This document shows, piece after piece, positions 62,843 through 64,000 of a stretch of 64,000 nt of DNA. Within the stretch, counting starts at the first letter, position 1. The number at the start of each line of letters is the position of its first letter. The position numbers and the translations under genes are program-made. The stretch is from Gemmatimonadota bacterium (GTDB taxonomy: Bacteria; Gemmatimonadota; Gemmatimonadetes; Gemmatimonadales; Gemmatimonadaceae): contig JAZKBK010000001.1 in the NCBI GenBank assembly GCA_040388625.1, positions 717,629 to 781,628 of the forward strand. The letters are read 5' to 3'. Under the pieces are notes generated by a model that did not search any database, had not been told where the DNA came from, and saw only the letters and a program-made list of their open reading frames with translations.

Positions 62843-62958
62843 GCCGGCGACGGCCTACTCTCCCGCGATCTCTCGATCGGAGTACCATCGGCGCTGCAGG
62901 GCTTAACGCTCGTGTTCGGAACGGGAACGGGTGTGGCCCCTGCGCTCTAGTCGCCAGC
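62843..62958 (-). rRNA. rrf: 5S ribosomal RNA
   Basis: Minus-strand 116-base RNA. The 5' GCTGGCGAC and 3' GTCGCCGGC ends pair to form helix I. The internal CCGAAC, GAACGGG-like and GGGAGAGTAGG segments are characteristic of bacterial 5S. It follows the 23S gene after a 127-base spacer. Confidence 0.95.
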
Positions 62959-63085
62959 GTAGGAAGATCGGAAGTCAGTAGTGATTGTGGTATAAGAAAC
63001 TACGTATCGCAAGATCGCAGTTTTCTGCTGAGTCGCAACCTGTTGGTTGCTCGGGCTGGATCGGTATTCAGACCAGCCCAGATTT

Positions 63086-64000
<915 letters not shown>

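Overview
The window reads as one chromosomal segment of a GC-rich, LPS-bearing diderm bacterium. The best fit is the phylum Gemmatimonadota. This is an inference from gene content: a lipid A gene set with an LpxC-FabZ fusion, BamA, Skp and Lol; BshC of bacillithiol synthesis; McsA-McsB-ClpC; a type-3 prolyl-tRNA synthetase; and a PEP-CTERM protein. No 16S rRNA lies in the window, so genus cannot be fixed. There are no insertion sequences, prophage genes, CRISPR arrays or integrases. Coding is dense, with many 1 to 16 base overlaps, mostly ATGA junctions.

Layout. (1) 1-951: minus-strand end of an unknown unit, including a sensor-like coiled-coil protein. (2) 1073-18028, plus strand, almost gapless: truA, a transaldolase-fold protein that has lost its catalytic residues, an HtrA lipoprotein, the purine genes purB, purC, purS, purQ, purL and purF interrupted by psd-pssA (phosphatidylethanolamine synthesis), then ppdK and a three-gene glycosyltransferase / NodB deacetylase / flippase-like module. 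It ends at a hairpin shared with the opposing tmRNA gene. (3) 18067-21774: ssrA (tmRNA), palindromic GC-rich repeats, a diguanylate cyclase, dusB, and a divergent ptsN-like EIIA gene. (4) 21909-31255, minus: an LLM oxidoreductase, guaA, a phosphoesterase, lysA, proS, hisS, folC and accD. (5) 31356-48792, minus: a very long envelope run read from bamA through skp, lpxD, lpxC-fabZ, lpxA, a Gfo/Idh/MocA oxidoreductase, lpxB, a DUF374 acyltransferase, lpxK, a glutamate dehydrogenase, rlmH, a methyltransferase, bshC, murJ and uvrC. (6) 48793-49985: a regulatory interval of about 650 bases and a PEP-CTERM protein preceded by a sigma-54-like promoter. (7) 50068-58680, minus: seven overlapping genes, prfB (with programmed frameshift), lysS, lolC, lolD, mcsA, mcsB and clpC. 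(8) 58756-64000, minus: a MITE-like repeat, a zinc-ribbon protein, a GGDEF protein, a PorV-like barrel, a Trm112-like protein, era, and the 3' end of an rRNA operon (5S and partial 23S).

How parts work together. IMP and GMP synthesis is nearly covered (purB, C, S, Q, L, F, guaA). The bamA run couples outer-membrane protein assembly, lipid A synthesis and lipid II flipping. The prfB run joins translation termination, Lys-tRNA charging, lipoprotein release and arginine-phosphorylation proteolysis; all its ATGA junctions end on TGA, the stop read by RF2, the product of its first gene.

Most notable: the catalytically stripped transaldolase homologue; the PEP-CTERM gene with its sigma-54-like site and an overlapping small ORF; the glycosyltransferase-deacetylase-flippase module; the oxidoreductase embedded between lpxA and lpxB; and repeated promoter-to-ATG spacing that predicts leaderless mRNAs.
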